From Diplodia intermedia (Eukaryota; Ascomycota; Dothideomycetes; Botryosphaeriales; Botryosphaeriaceae), in assembly GCA_021495925.1 (NCBI GenBank), contig JAKEKT010000058.1:180146-244145 (forward strand): a stretch of 64,000 nucleotides of DNA. The letters are read 5' to 3'. The notes under the pieces were generated by a model, which worked only from the letters and a program-made list of their open reading frames with translations, had not been told where the DNA came from and searched no databases. The position numbers and the translations under genes were made by a program. This document shows positions 11,634 to 22,891 of the stretch, in pieces (positions within the stretch are counted from its first letter, which is position 1; every line of letters starts with the position of its first letter).

Positions 11634-14600
11634 TTTGAGTGGTGCCCGACCGCGATTACTGGTGGAAGCGAGGGTATTTTGATAGCGACAGCCCCGGCTG
11701 TTCGGGAGGACCCGCTTGCGCTGCCACTGACAGATAGCCAAGGCAGGTGACTAGAAGGTTCGTGCGTCCGTGCCGCGGTGGTGATACTTCGGACGGATCG
11801 GCGCGGTGGCTGGGAATCGGCAGCTGGGCCGGCGGTTGCTGTGACAATGCCGGGAGAAGCGATTGGCGATAGGTGCTCCTGTCCGGTGATGCGGACGGCA
11901 ACGAGGGTGCCGCGCGGAAAGCGAGAGTCGCCAGGAGCTCGAGTTTGAGCAGGCGTGGGCGAGGCGATCGACACGTACGCGAAGGAGCTCCGACTCAATG
12001 AAGAGATAGAGCTGCTCGGGCCGTTAGCATTGTCGACCGGCACGTCGCTGCGGTCGGGGAGCGATAGAGAGGCGCGGGGAGGGGGTGCGCGGGGAGGGCT
12101 CGAATTTGAGGATGCGGCGTTGCGGTGGGAGTGGAGGAGTGGTGTTTGGGAAGAGGGCCGGCGGGAGGGCGTTTCCATGGGCCGCAGCTCGGGCCACCCG
12201 CATGCAGCGTCCAGCGCTTGGCCGGAAGCGAGGCGGGCGAAGCTAGCAGGCACAGATGCACCAAGCCCGCAACGGAAGCGCTCCAACCCGCGGCTCGCGG
12301 AATAAGGAAAATACGAATTACGCACCGTCGAAACGCTAAGTAGCTCTCTTGGGACGCAGAGGATCCGACGATTCCGCGTGAAAGGGTCGCGGTGCGCAGA
12401 CGAGGTTGTGAGGGTGCTGCGAGGGCGGCGCTGGCGTGCCGCGTTGCTGACTGCGAGGCTTGAGGAGGGCGCGTGTCAAAGCGAATCGAGGGTGGAGCGG
12501 CGCAATGCTGATATCATGACACGAGGAAAGGAGGGCTTCTGCAGCGGGGCGAGGGCAGCGCGGTGGTGAGCGAGGGCGGCTGCAGCGATAGCGGCGTCGA
12601 GACGGCCACTGGCGCTGGGTGGAACTGGGGTTGAAACGAGCGTCAAAAACAAACAAAACGATCAACGAGGGTGGAGAAAGCGCAAGTGCGCTTCGGGAGC
12701 GGCGATAGCTGGACACGATGGTGTGGTTTGTGTGAAGACTTCGCTCCTCGCTGCAGGAAGGGGGCCGGCGGAAGAGTAGTCAGCACTCGCGCAGCAATCA
12801 TCATCGACCTGCCGGGCAGCACTCACGCAGATGCTGGCAGCAGCGGGCTGCCGATCATGCCGCGCGATCTGCCACTTGCGCAAAGGATGGCCCGCCCACC
12901 GCACGCGTAGGCGCTCTAACCCCAATCCCCGGCGATTCATCTGGAAGGCGTGCAGCAGTGCCGGCCACCAGCTCTCAAGCGGCCATCAGGCGCCGTCAAC
13001 CACCAAACAGCGCGCACTGCAGCCGCCTCAACCCCATCACGAGCTCCTCACAAGCCCGCCCAACGGCCCTCGGCGCGCGCGGTAGTCAGGCCTCCCTTGG
13101 CCGGCCGCGGTGGCAAATCGACCCCAGGCTAGCTCCGTCCAATGTCGTCTCGATGCAGAAAGTCGCTTCTCCTGACGCACCCGTATTGGGCTCCCGGCAA
13201 GCCACACAAGAACAGCGACCGAGCCGCTCCCAGCTCGCCCAGGAAACCCCTCGCAACGGCCAGCCTATCGCCGAAGGCGGTCGGGCGATGCTTTCCGCAG
13301 CCACGGCCTGTCTTTCCATTAGCCAAACGGCGGCGGTGGCGCCGCGAGTGCTCGGTGCGGCTCTCTACCGCTGCTGGTGTCCGCTCTGCCAAGCCGAGCC
13401 GGCTGCGTTACGACATCACAGCTCTCTCCAGACACCGTGCCAGAGGCTTCAGCATCACGACTCGGTGCACGCCGGACCACTGTCGACCCTGCGTGTCCCG
13501 CCTCCGCCTCCGCGTCGCGGACAGCAGCGCGGCATGCTATCGTACGACCGACCCGAAAGAGCACGCGCACTGGCCCCGCTATTAAAAAGGGCTGGTTGCT
13601 GGGCGACGTGTATCTCCTGCCAATGTCTCGGAGGTCGCGCTGCAATTGCGCGCTGCTGTCCAGGCGCACGGATGCCTCCACTGGCGCTCGCTCCGTGGCT
13701 TATGCGTGGCTCACAATGACCTCAGGCTTTCGAGGGCTCAGCCTCTCACAGCACGGCCGCGAAATGACGATTGACTGATTTTCAGGGGATTGCAGGGCCG
13801 GGCGCCTCACGCAGCGACACCAAAATCCACGGCGTGGGACTTGGCAGCCAGTCAGCGCGCTGCCTCCAGCCGTAGTGCCCGCTTGGAACGCCAACGACGT
13901 GGTTATTCTATGCTTCGAGATCCTTTTGAGATCAGTGCGCTGCGGGAGGATGACAGGATGCTTGCTCTCATCAGCCTTCCAAATTTCGTAGCCCAGCGGT
14001 GCGTGCCACGCGCGCCGGCGGGTCGTCATCTCAGATCCGCCCTTTCTGCTGCCAGCTGCGCTGGGATGCCACAGGTTGTGGGTGTGGCTGGAACGGTGGT
14101 CCAGATTTCTTGCCTGTTTGTTCGCTGCGCTCCGTTCCTCCGCCTCTGCTTGTTCGCCCGCCCACGATCGATTTGTCAAGGGTTTCACCCCTTCACGCTG
14201 TCGCGCCAGGTTGTCTGTCGCCTAGAGACGATCAATTCTTTCCCAATGCGACTGCCGCGTCGCTGCGCGCTGGCCCAACACCACTGGTTGGCTCTCGCGA
14301 CCTGAACAAGAGGGATCTGCGTGCGCAGGCCCTTGCATCATCATTCCTTGTTGATCACGGTTGCACGCGGGTGAGCTGCAAAGCGGCCATGCGACGTTCC
14401 CCGCTTTCTGTCCCACCCGCGCGGCAACCAGCTGTCCCGTCCAGTATCGTGGGACGCGGGCTGGATCTGCTCAACGCTGGTCACTGCGGGTCGAGGATAA
14501 GTAGGCAGGTGTCCTCGCCCACGGTTCGGTGTCTTCCTAGCCCCCTCCTCGCAGCAAGACAATGCGTTCGCCATCTGGTGTGGGCCACGCGGCTACTGTC

Positions 14601-15069
14601 TGGTGACGCGCTGCATCAACAGCCGAGGCGCAGGGGGGGAGTGCAGCCTTCTTGTGTGCCCATCTCTACATACCTACACACTGCCTCGGCCGAAGGCATC
14701 TTCCGTCAAGCTTCGTCAATAATGGCCTTATCTGCACTTTCCTTTTGGAAAGCAAGCAAATTGTTGATGCGCAGGTATAACAGGGTGGCATAGTCAGGAC
14801 TCCGGGTTTTCCTTGTTGTTTCTATTTTCGAAGCGCAATTTCGGGCACTGATCGGCATAAACTTCGGACGAGACTTCAACAGAAGGACGGTCCGACCAAT
14901 GGCATTGTTTAACACTGCGAGCATCGACTATACATATCTGGGCCAGGTACGGATGACAGGGTGCCTGACACATTCAAAAACATGCCTTGCGCGATCGCAT
15001 CGCTTCTGCCTGAGAAAACAGCGGTCTACATATGTCGTTCGGCGGAAGCAGGCGGAGATTTCCACTGCT
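11634..15069. other. 3.4-kb GC-rich gene-less region
   Basis: Open frames here are Arg/Ala/Ser/Pro-rich in all frames on both strands, which is what GC-rich non-coding DNA gives. No family motif, intron pattern or repeat family was recognised. The 11.95-12.3 kb part is purine-rich on the plus strand, so pyrimidine-rich on the sense strand of the WSC gene, as often seen near fungal transcription starts. It probably holds a long promoter or leader of the WSC gene and the 3' flank of the dienoyl-CoA reductase. Confidence 0.5.
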
Positions 15070-16440
15070 CTACAACTTCGATTTCCTTCCACCCTTGACA
15101 CCCGTCACCTCCTGTCCGCTGATGAGGAAGTCCGGGTATTGAAACTCCTGGCCGGGGTTGGTGCTAGGCATGCGCCACGCACCGCCATCGACCACGATCA
15201 CGTCGCCGTTGACATAGTTGGCCGCGTCACTGAACAGGAAGACGGTAGCATCCGCAATCTCCTTGACCGCGCCCCACCGGCCGCTGGGGATGCCCCTTCC
15301 CGGATTAGTCGCCGAATCGAGCTTCGACAAGCGCTGCATGCCCTCGGTGCCTGCGATCGGGCCCGGTGCGATGACATTCGAGGTCACGCCGAGCGGGCCC
15401 TGTTCGATGCAGACGGCGGCCGAGAGGGCGTCGACACCGGCCTTCGCGACCGAGGCGTGGGCCTGCAGCGGCGTGCCGGAGTAATGAAGGGTGGCCGACA
15501 CAAAGATGATGCGACCGCCAGTGCCGTGTTCCGGAGCTACGCAAGTTGGTAGAGAGGATTCAAATTAGCCTCTTTTTCGACGTTTTGGCATCGAATGAGC
15601 CGCAGGCGTTCGACGGCCCGAAAGGTGCAACATGCTATAGTGGCCAGCGTCGTCCTGCGCCAATTTCGCGGCCGGCGTTACTTACGACTTGTGCCATTCG
15701 TCCTATGTTTCGCAGCTGACTCGAGCAGATAGGGCAGAGTGGCTTTGACGGTGTTGTAGGAACCCAGAACATCGATGTCGATGACCGACTTCATGGCGTT
15801 CGGGCTCAGCTGCGAGATCTAGAACCGTAGCTGTCAGCCGGCCCACTCCTCACCACTAACCGTTGCAAGTGATGGGGCAATCTCACGGGTGCCAGAAAGT
15901 TTCCTGCGGCTCCGGCACTGCAAGTGGTGCATTAGCGGCGACTCATGGAATCCGGAGGACGGCGGAGCGAGCTCTGGAGAGCGGTCTGGAGCAGCTGTGG
16001 TTGTGGAGCCCCTTATTCCGCTCACGACTGCGCCCACAGCGGCGGGAAACTTACATAACGAAGTCGATGCTGCCGAGCTCCTTCGCGGTTTTGTCGGCGG
16101 CGGCCTGCAGATCCTCAGGCTTCCTCACGTCGACGCCCCCCAACGCGAGCACCTTTGCGCCAGAGCGGCAGGTGGCGATGTCGGTAGCGGCATTCTCAGT
16201 CTTCTCCACGTTGCGGCCGACGATGGCGGCGTTGGCGCCGAGGTGGACCAGGGCGCGGACTTGAGCGCTGCAGATGGAGCCGGCACCTCCGGTACAGAAA
16301 ACGACCTTGTTTGCTACATGGAAAGCATTCAGTAAGTCACCTGTTGCGGCATGCAGCAGAATGCGGGGAGGGCTGTTTCCATTACCGAAGATACCGTCTC
16401 TCCAGACGTCGCTCACGTACTCGTACTTTGGAAGGGGCAT
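15070..16440 (-). CDS. SPS19: peroxisomal 2,4-dienoyl-CoA reductase
   Basis: A short-chain dehydrogenase that reduces 2,4-dienoyl-CoA with NADPH so that unsaturated fatty acids can enter beta-oxidation. Five exons fit: 16440-16386, 16313-16055, 15917-15887, 15818-15686 and 15536-15070, 314 residues. The Rossmann fold opens with FCTGGAGSICSAQ, then GRNVEK and GGVDVRKPEDL, followed by the family stretch IAGAAGNFLAP and SQLSPNAMKSVIDIDVLGSY. The usual SDR Tyr of YxxxK is absent before the Lys in SVAKAGVDALS, which is normal for this subfamily. The C-terminus GGRKSKL ends in the canonical PTS1 signal SKL, so the enzyme is very probably peroxisomal. The gene is divergent from the DUF1772 gene across 458 bases that contain two Far-type motifs, suggesting induction by fatty acids. 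The 31-nt third exon is unusually small but required for frame and sequence continuity. Confidence 0.93.
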
Positions 16441-16509
16441 CTTTGCGGGTTGCTGTGTGGAAAAGAGCTTGGGGAATTGTCGGGCGGAGCAACCTGGCAA
16501 AGTGTGGAG

Positions 16510-16515
16510 CCTCGG
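16510..16515 (+). promoter_or_regulatory. CCTCGG, FarA/FarB-type fatty-acid response motif
   Basis: Core motif known to bind the zinc-cluster activators FarA and FarB at beta-oxidation genes in Aspergillus. Here it lies 70 bases upstream of a peroxisomal beta-oxidation gene. The match is seen; binding is inferred. Confidence 0.45.
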
Positions 16516-16569
16516 AGCTAGAGGTGTCGTCGTGCAGCTTGGGATGCGGCGAGGGGCGTCAACCGATGG

Positions 16570-16575
16570 CCGAGG
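16570..16575 (-). promoter_or_regulatory. CCGAGG, second FarA/FarB-type motif in opposite orientation
   Basis: The reverse complement of CCTCGG, 60 bases from the first copy. Two copies in one short promoter strengthen the case, although a GC-rich hexamer can occur by chance. Confidence 0.42.
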
Positions 16576-16898
16576 CACGTAGCTGCCGACATTACTATAC
16601 GGCCTGGCGCATTGGCTGCGCTGGAGCCCCAAGTGACACTTGCGATAAGCAGTGCGAATAACAATGCCGTCTCTCTGCATTCTGATCAAACGATGTCTTG
16701 CAGAGCTCCTTCCCCGGCCGCGGAGCTGCTGCATCCGGGGCACCCCGCGTCACTGAAGGCGAACACACGTCTTGGCGGGGCTAGGCGGTAAAACAGCCAA
16801 CAACAGGACAGCTTCGCCAGCACAGCAGCCTCGTCTCATCTCCGCAACTCCAGCCGTCAATCTTCCCACTGCACGAGCAGCCGCTCCCGTCGGCCATC

Positions 16899-17482
16899 AT
16901 GGCGCGCACCATTGCACTCTGCAAGTTCGTCGGCACCGTCAGCCTCGGTCTGCTGACGGTAAGTCTTGCAACAACCTTCCGGCCCCGGCGTCCATGCTGA
17001 TAAGAGGAATACAGGGCGTCTCGTACACGCTCAGCACCACCGCCCTGCCCGCTCTGCTCGAGCTCCCCACCGCCGTCCACGGCTACACCACCTTCCTGTC
17101 CATGCAGTACACCGCGAAACGCCACGTCCGCCTTCTCACCGCCACCGCCGTCTCGACTCTCTCGCTCGCCTTCATCCTGTCGCCCCCGCGCGCCCGTCAC
17201 CCCTACCTGCTCTGGACCTCTCTCGTCGCGGCCGCCGGTGGCGCTGGCGTCGACTACGCCCTGCGCCAGCAGAATGGCGACAGCGAGACCGGTGCGCCCG
17301 ATGACAGCGGCAATGCCAGTGCGGAGCGCAGCTGGGTCGACCTGGAGAAGGGCGAGGACGTCAACGGCGAGATGGTGCGGAATGGCGTTGAGAGGTTCCG
17401 CATCGCTGAGGGCGCCAGGGCTGCCATCAGCGGTTTGGCCTTTACCATGGGGGTCATCGGCATCTGGGGCGATGGCGCTTGA
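16899..17482 (+). CDS. DUF1772 small integral membrane protein
   Basis: Two exons, 16899-16958 and 17015-17482, give 175 residues: the ATG opens MARTIALCKFVGTVSLGLLT and the intron is 56 nt. Hydrophobic segments lie at residues about 5-25, 60-80, 85-105 and near the C-terminus (ISGLAFTMGVIGIWG), the four-helix layout of the DUF1772 family, in which some fungal members act as anthrone oxygenases. No polyketide synthase is nearby, so an anthrone role is not supported here. A hydrophilic acidic loop of about 40 residues precedes the last helix. Location is probably an internal or plasma membrane. Confidence 0.78.
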
Positions 17483-18707
17483 ATGACGTTGGTTGGACAA
17501 ACTCGATTGGAACTTGAAAACCGAACAAACGACGATGGACACGACATGATGGCAAGCATGAATATGTCGTGATGTATGAGGCTGCATCTGGTGGTAGGCG
17601 CGAGGGCGTTTGGATTCTCTTGGTGATGGTTTCACATCTCTTCTGGAGATACTACCGTGCAGATCATCTCTGCTCATTAGCTGCATGTATACAGTAGCAA
17701 TACGAACTCAACATATAGGCCACCTCGATCGACATCTTTTATTGTCGGGTTCATTGCCCCCTTTCTCGAAGCAATTCCTATACTTGCCCGGCTCGTTGAC
17801 GTGTAATTACAGTCTCAGACAGCTTTCGCCGCACACCAAAAGCCACTGTGTCCCATAGTATGCACTTTCAACTTGAGCTCAAAACCCGTTGTCTCCTCAG
17901 TCACCACAATTCACCACACGCCAATCGATACGTCCATCACCTATAGCAGGCTATAGAGGATTCGCGCTCTCGAAGCCCCGCCGAAAATATGGAGAGTTGA
18001 AGTGAAATTTTGGGCATAGAGATGGGTTCTAATTCCCTGTAGATACGCCCGGAAATAGAATTTCACGACCTACCTATCGGACATGTACTGCTTAGGCCAA
18101 CCGAAATGTGCTAGTGTAAGTGCTGGTGGACGTGTCGGTAGAGCGTGCCGACTGAGGAGCTCTGCTATATTCGCCTCGTCCAGTCCGGTGCAAAACCATC
18201 TACTGACGACTTTGCTCAGATACTGAAAGATTTCTTCATTAGTTTGGTTGGCATGAACAGCACGGATGCAATACGTTCTCCGTGTCGCTTTACAGGATTA
18301 AAACACAAGCAAGCCAGTTCCACGAGGCAGGTGAGCCGGCCTAATGTTTCGACTCCAACTTTGGACCAGTAAACCGCTTTCTGGAACAGGGAACAGTAGC
18401 CCCATGCTTCAAGATAATGACCATAGTTCGGAGCCTGTAAACTAATCTAGATGAAAATTCGCGCCATACGCTGGATCGCCTGCCAATCAGTATCTTCTTT
18501 GCCACAACCGCCCTTCATGGCTCTTTTGGTAGCAGTGGGCATGCGCTCCTTCTTGTACGGTACGTGCCCTTGCCTATAATATAGAAGGGTTCAGAAAGGG
18601 TCCAGGCTCATCATTTCATAAAGCACCTGTCGAGCTACCCTCACTGATCCGTTTCACCTCGCACCATAGGCAATACTCCCCACCACGAGAGGGCTTCCCG
18701 ACCTCGT
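17483..18707. other. intergenic between DUF1772 gene and the gene at 18.7 kb
   Basis: AT-richer than most of the window. A TATA-like run (cctataatatagaag) at about 18571-18585 may serve the downstream gene. No coding sequence supported. Confidence 0.55.
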
Positions 18708-20172
18708 ATGATTGAATCCTTTCCCACAAAGCAGACTGCTCCAAACGAGTACTTTGTCAGGACCTCCTCGCTTCCGCGGCAGACCTCAGATCATCCAGTG
18801 GAGTACGGGATGGAACATCTCAACCCGGAGTATCCTAGCCCCGCTACTTCAATGCAATCTCAGGCCTGCCTTGCCTTGGCTGGCGCCGCGACATCCGTAC
18901 CAGAAGCACCGGCGCAAGAGAATGATGTCGGTTGTCCGACCTCACTTCAACTGAAATCGGCCAGCCCTCCCATCCTTGGTGAAGAAGATGGTACTCATCC
19001 AGAGTCCTCCACTCGGCCAGTTTCAACTCCACGACGAGACCTGCATGAAGACTCTGAGGCAAGATTGTCAATTGCATCAAAGAAATCCTTTTCCAAAAGC
19101 CAAGCAGAGGCGCAGGCAATCCCATACACCTCAGCCAAGAACGGGACGGCCACTTTGGTTGAGTCTGAAAAGTCCGGCACTGAGGCATTCGATAGCCCCG
19201 TACGTATGGTCCGTGTTTCTGTCATGGGATCAGATGAACCTTTGGGTGATCCGATGTGGCTACCAACCATCATGCTAGCTGGCGATGCTGGCATCTTCGA
19301 CGATGGACAGGTTATGTATAAGTCAACACATGACCAGCAGATGAGTGAGCTCGCGCCGAGGACAAATCACGGAGGCACTACTACTCAACTAACTTCTCAT
19401 AGTTTTCCACCTCATACTTCGTCGGCAATTGGTATATCTCGTCGACCATCGCTTGACAGAGAGAGGAATTGATAACATCATCCCAATCAACCCTGGAAAG
19501 GCATTTGCCCGGACAATATTCCAACTTGGTGAGGCCAAAGCAGCAAATTTGCTGGATAAGTCTATTCTCACCAAATTCATCATGCGCAAGGCCAACCAAA
19601 TTCACGAGGCCAAGCTTTCAGACAAACCTCCCGTTGATCTGCTGGATCTCAGCAGAGGAGAAAGGGTAGAAATATGGCGACAGGAGTGGGCGAAGGATCC
19701 GAAGACATTGGTTGCGGACATGTGGGACCAAGTAGTTCAGCACGTGGATCTGGAAGCCATCTTCAACTGTCCGGACCACGCTCCCGCCTCCGTCAAGGAT
19801 TTGATGAAATCTTGGAGAGCTTACTTCTTTGAATGCTTCATCGAAGCCATTGAAAAAGCGACTCGCTACCGCATCTCAGCTCGTGAGCTTCCCGAGCAGA
19901 CGAGGTCCCAGGTGCGTGCCAAAAAACGCGCCAAGAAGCGTGCAGACCTGGTGGTTACCAATCTCTGGAAAAATGTGACTCGAGGGGGAGGCAAGATCAG
20001 CGCGCCGGATCTTCGACTCATACCCGTCACGGCATTCATCCGCGAAGGTTTCCTCTACAAGAAAGTGGTAGAGAAGGAGGCTGGAGAGCCAGGCAAGAGA
20101 AAGAGAAGCACAAGTCCCACGAGGGGCCCATCGGATGCTAACCCGGCCACAAAGCGGCAAAGGACTAAGTAG
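18708..20172 (+). CDS. uncharacterised protein with basic nuclear-type tail
   Basis: I do not recognise this gene. Two exons, 18708-19344 and 19403-20172, join through a 58-nt intron with donor gtgagc, a ctaac branch site and a tag acceptor, giving 468 residues. The first 210 residues are Ser/Thr/Pro/Gln-rich and probably disordered. The second half looks folded and helical (LGEAKAANLLDKSILTKFI, then WRQEWAKDPKTLVADMWDQV) and the last 60 residues are strongly basic, with KKRAKKRADLV, KRKRSTSPTR and KRQRTK resembling nuclear localisation signals. Base composition and codon use are less GC-biased than in the neighbouring genes, which may mean a young, lineage-specific or transferred gene. A nuclear or chromatin role is only a guess. 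Confidence 0.65.
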
Positions 20173-20984
20173 CAGCAGCATCTCTGAGACCTTAGCCGAC
20201 ATTCAGTATGGGGGGTCCATTGGAAAGGTCTCGAGAGCCATTTCGAAGCACTCTCGGCAATTCATGGCCCTCACAGATCTCTAACTCCCTTTCAGCACCA
20301 CTTACATGATGCAGGTGCCAACAGTTATTCCTACTTCACATCTTTTGCTCTATTATCACCACTGCCCCCACCATCTACCATTCCACATAGCTTAGTTCTC
20401 AGCAAGAAGCGGGGTGGATATATTGGGTAGTATCTCAAAAGCATAAACCAATATGGCAATATTTTCCCTCACGGTACAGCAGAAAGGCAGGGGCGTAGAA
20501 GTGAAATGAGCAGTGGAATTCAGGATGCTACTACTGCAGCGGAGCCCGGCAATGGTGATTCAAGTACCGAGGCTCGGTTCGTATCCATTGGTGCAATAGA
20601 TTGTCGGGCTGGGCGTGAAGGAAGGCTCGGCGACCGGGGGCAGGGCCTTAGTCCCTAGTGAGCCCCACCGGCGGGGCGCGGGCCGTGTCATGTCAACCGT
20701 CAACGCAAAAGGATCGCAGCCCGGGCCGCCGCATCACCCGGGTCCTGTCAGCCTTGCCGAGCTCACCAGAGTCAGCTTCTTTGCTTTTGGGCAACGTCCG
20801 AAATGCCCACAACGCTGCCGAACCGAGTGCTACCCCTGCGTTGACGCTGGCTGATTGCACGGCACAGTCGCGATAAATCACCAATGGGCTGCTTCTCGGA
20901 CGCCCGGCCATCTGTTGCTGTTGCTGCGCTGCTCCATCTCTCTTCTCGGCCTTTCTGTTTCACTCCCGGATCGAAAAGAGAAAC
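20173..20984. other. intergenic, promoter of the tannase gene
   Basis: About 810 bases with no supported gene. No clear TATA box was found before the tannase start. Confidence 0.6.
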
Positions 20985-22891
20985 ATGGCAACCCGAATCC
21001 TGGCCAGCTCGCTGGGCCTGCTTGCGTCGCTGGCGGCTGCAGCAACCAATGGCACGGATCCCTTCCAGCAGTCCTGCCTCTCCTTTCAGCCGCAAAAGCA
21101 CGTTTACAACGCCACCCTGACTGCGCGCGAGTTCGTGCCGGCCAACACGACCCTCACGTTCCCGGACAACGACGCAACATGCAGCCGCGAGAGTCAGCTG
21201 GTGTCGGCCGACGTCTGCCGCATCGCCCTGTCCATCCCGACGTCGGACAAGTCCAGCATCACCTATGAGATGTGGCTTCCGCGCGAATGGACTGGCAGGT
21301 TTCTGGCAACCGGCAACGGCGGCATTGACGGGTGTATGTGAACCGCCATCCTTCCCCCTCCCATTGCCAGGACTAACCCACCGCAGGCGTCAAGTACGAG
21401 GACCTCGCCTACACTTCCCTGAATGGGTTTGCAGCTGTCGGCTCCAACAACGGCCACAATGGCACGTACGGCAACGCCTTCTACCAGAACGATGAGGTGA
21501 AGAGAGACTTCGCCTGGAGATCGTGAGCAATGCCCTCCCAACCGCTTGTGGCGCATCGTTGCTGACCTCGCCAGGCTCCACACCATCACCGACGTTGGTA
21601 AGAAGCTGACCAAGCTCTTCTACGACGGCGACATCAGCAAGTCGTACTACTTGGGCTGCTCGCTGGGCGGACGCATGGGCATCAAAGCCGCCGAGAAGTT
21701 CCCCGACGACTACGATGGCATCGTCGCAGGCGCCCCCGCCGTTGACTTCAACAACCTGGTCTCGTGGAGGGCCAGCTTCTATCCCATCACCGGCGCCAAA
21801 GGCTCCGACAACTTCATCTCCGCCGACACCTGGAAGACGACCATCCACAACGAGGTCCTCAACCGTAAGTCCACGCTCCCCGAACGCCAACCGCGGTACT
21901 CACACATGCTCCAGAGTGCGACGGCATCGACGGCGCCGAAGACGGCATCATCGAGGACCCGACCCTCTGCCACTTCAACCCGGAGACGCTCCTCTGCAGC
22001 AGCGACGCCACCAACACCACGGCCTGCCTCAACGCCATCCAGGTCGGCATCGTGCGCCAAGTCTTCTCGCCCTTCTTCGGCCTCGACGGCGGCCTCGTCT
22101 TCCCGGGCATGCAGCCGGGCTCCGAGGAGCAGGCCGTGTCCAAGCTGTACGCGGGCGCGCCCTTTTCGTACTCGGACGACTGGTTCAAGTACGTGCTGTA
22201 CGACCCGACGTGGGACGCGGCGACCTTCACCGCGCTCGACGCCGCCTACGCCGACGCGCGCAACCCGGCCAACATCCGCACGTGGCCGGCGTCGCTCGCG
22301 CGCTTCCGGCGCCGCGGCGGCAAGCTGCTCACGTACCACGGCCAGCAGGACAACCAGATCTCGTCGTTCAACACGCCGCGCTTCTACCACCACCTGCGCC
22401 GCGGCATGGGCTACTCGTACGCCGACATGGACGGCTTCTTCCGCTTCTTCCGCGTCAGCGGCATGAACCACTGCAACGGCGGGCCCGGCGCCTGGGTGCT
22501 CGGCCAGGGCGGCGGCGCCCCCGCCGCCGGCATCCCCTTCGACGCCGCCCACAGCGTGCTGGCCGCCGTCGTCGACTGGGTCGAGAGCGACGCCCCGCCA
22601 GACACCATCACCGGCACCAAGTTCGTCGACGACGACGTCGCGAGCGGCGTCGCGTTCGAGCGCAGGCACTGCCTGTTCCCCCGCCGCAACACGCTCGTCG
22701 GCGACGACCCGACGGATCCGGACAGCTGGGAGTGCAGGTGGGCGGCGGGGGGCTGGTGGGACGGCGAGGTGGACGGCGGCGCGGCGACGGGGTTCGGCAA
22801 CCCGTGGGTGAATGGGTTTGGAGATGGCGGTCACGATCACGATCACGGCGATGGCCACGGCGATGGCCACGGCCACGGCCAGCACGCATGA
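20985..22891 (+). CDS. secreted tannase/feruloyl esterase family protein
   Basis: An extracellular serine esterase that releases phenolic acids such as gallate or ferulate from plant tannins or wall polymers. Four exons: 20985-21333, 21387-21522, 21575-21864 and 21915-22891, 583 residues, normal for the family. A signal peptide (MATRILASSLGLLASLAAAA) is followed by GNGGIDGCVKYEDLAYTS, the nucleophile motif GCSLGGRMG, the calcium-loop sequence CDGIDGAEDGIIEDP, the Asp region YHGQQDNQISSF and the His region MNHCNGGPGAW. The two cysteines flanking Ser and His that pair in this family (CS and HC) are present. The protein ends in an unusual Gly/Asp/His repeat tail. Tannase and feruloyl esterase activity cannot be told apart from the sequence. 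Confidence 0.92.
22820..22888 (+). repeat. Gly/Asp/His-rich C-terminal tail encoded by short repeats
   Basis: The last 23 codons of the esterase consist almost only of Gly, Asp and His, built from repeats such as ggcgatggccac. Such tails can bind divalent metals, but no function is shown here. Confidence 0.85.

Larger units (their letters stand above)
16441..16898. promoter_or_regulatory. shared upstream region of SPS19 and the DUF1772 gene
   Basis: Divergent promoter region of 458 bases. It contains CCTCGG at 16510-16515 and its complement CCGAGG at 16570-16575, 70 and 130 bases before the SPS19 start. No clear TATA box was seen on either side. Confidence 0.6.

Noticed and set aside
11630..12325. 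231-codon minus-strand frame upstream of the WSC gene
   Set aside because: Ser/Arg/Pro-rich, joins to no downstream exon, and runs past the signal-peptide start of the WSC protein; more likely promoter or leader.
12958..13719. 253-codon plus-strand frame in the GC-rich gap
   Set aside because: Overlapped by several equally long frames on both strands, no intron structure, no motif, composition explained by GC content.
21779..22885. 368-codon minus-strand frame
   Set aside because: Antisense of the esterase, compositionally biased, no motif.
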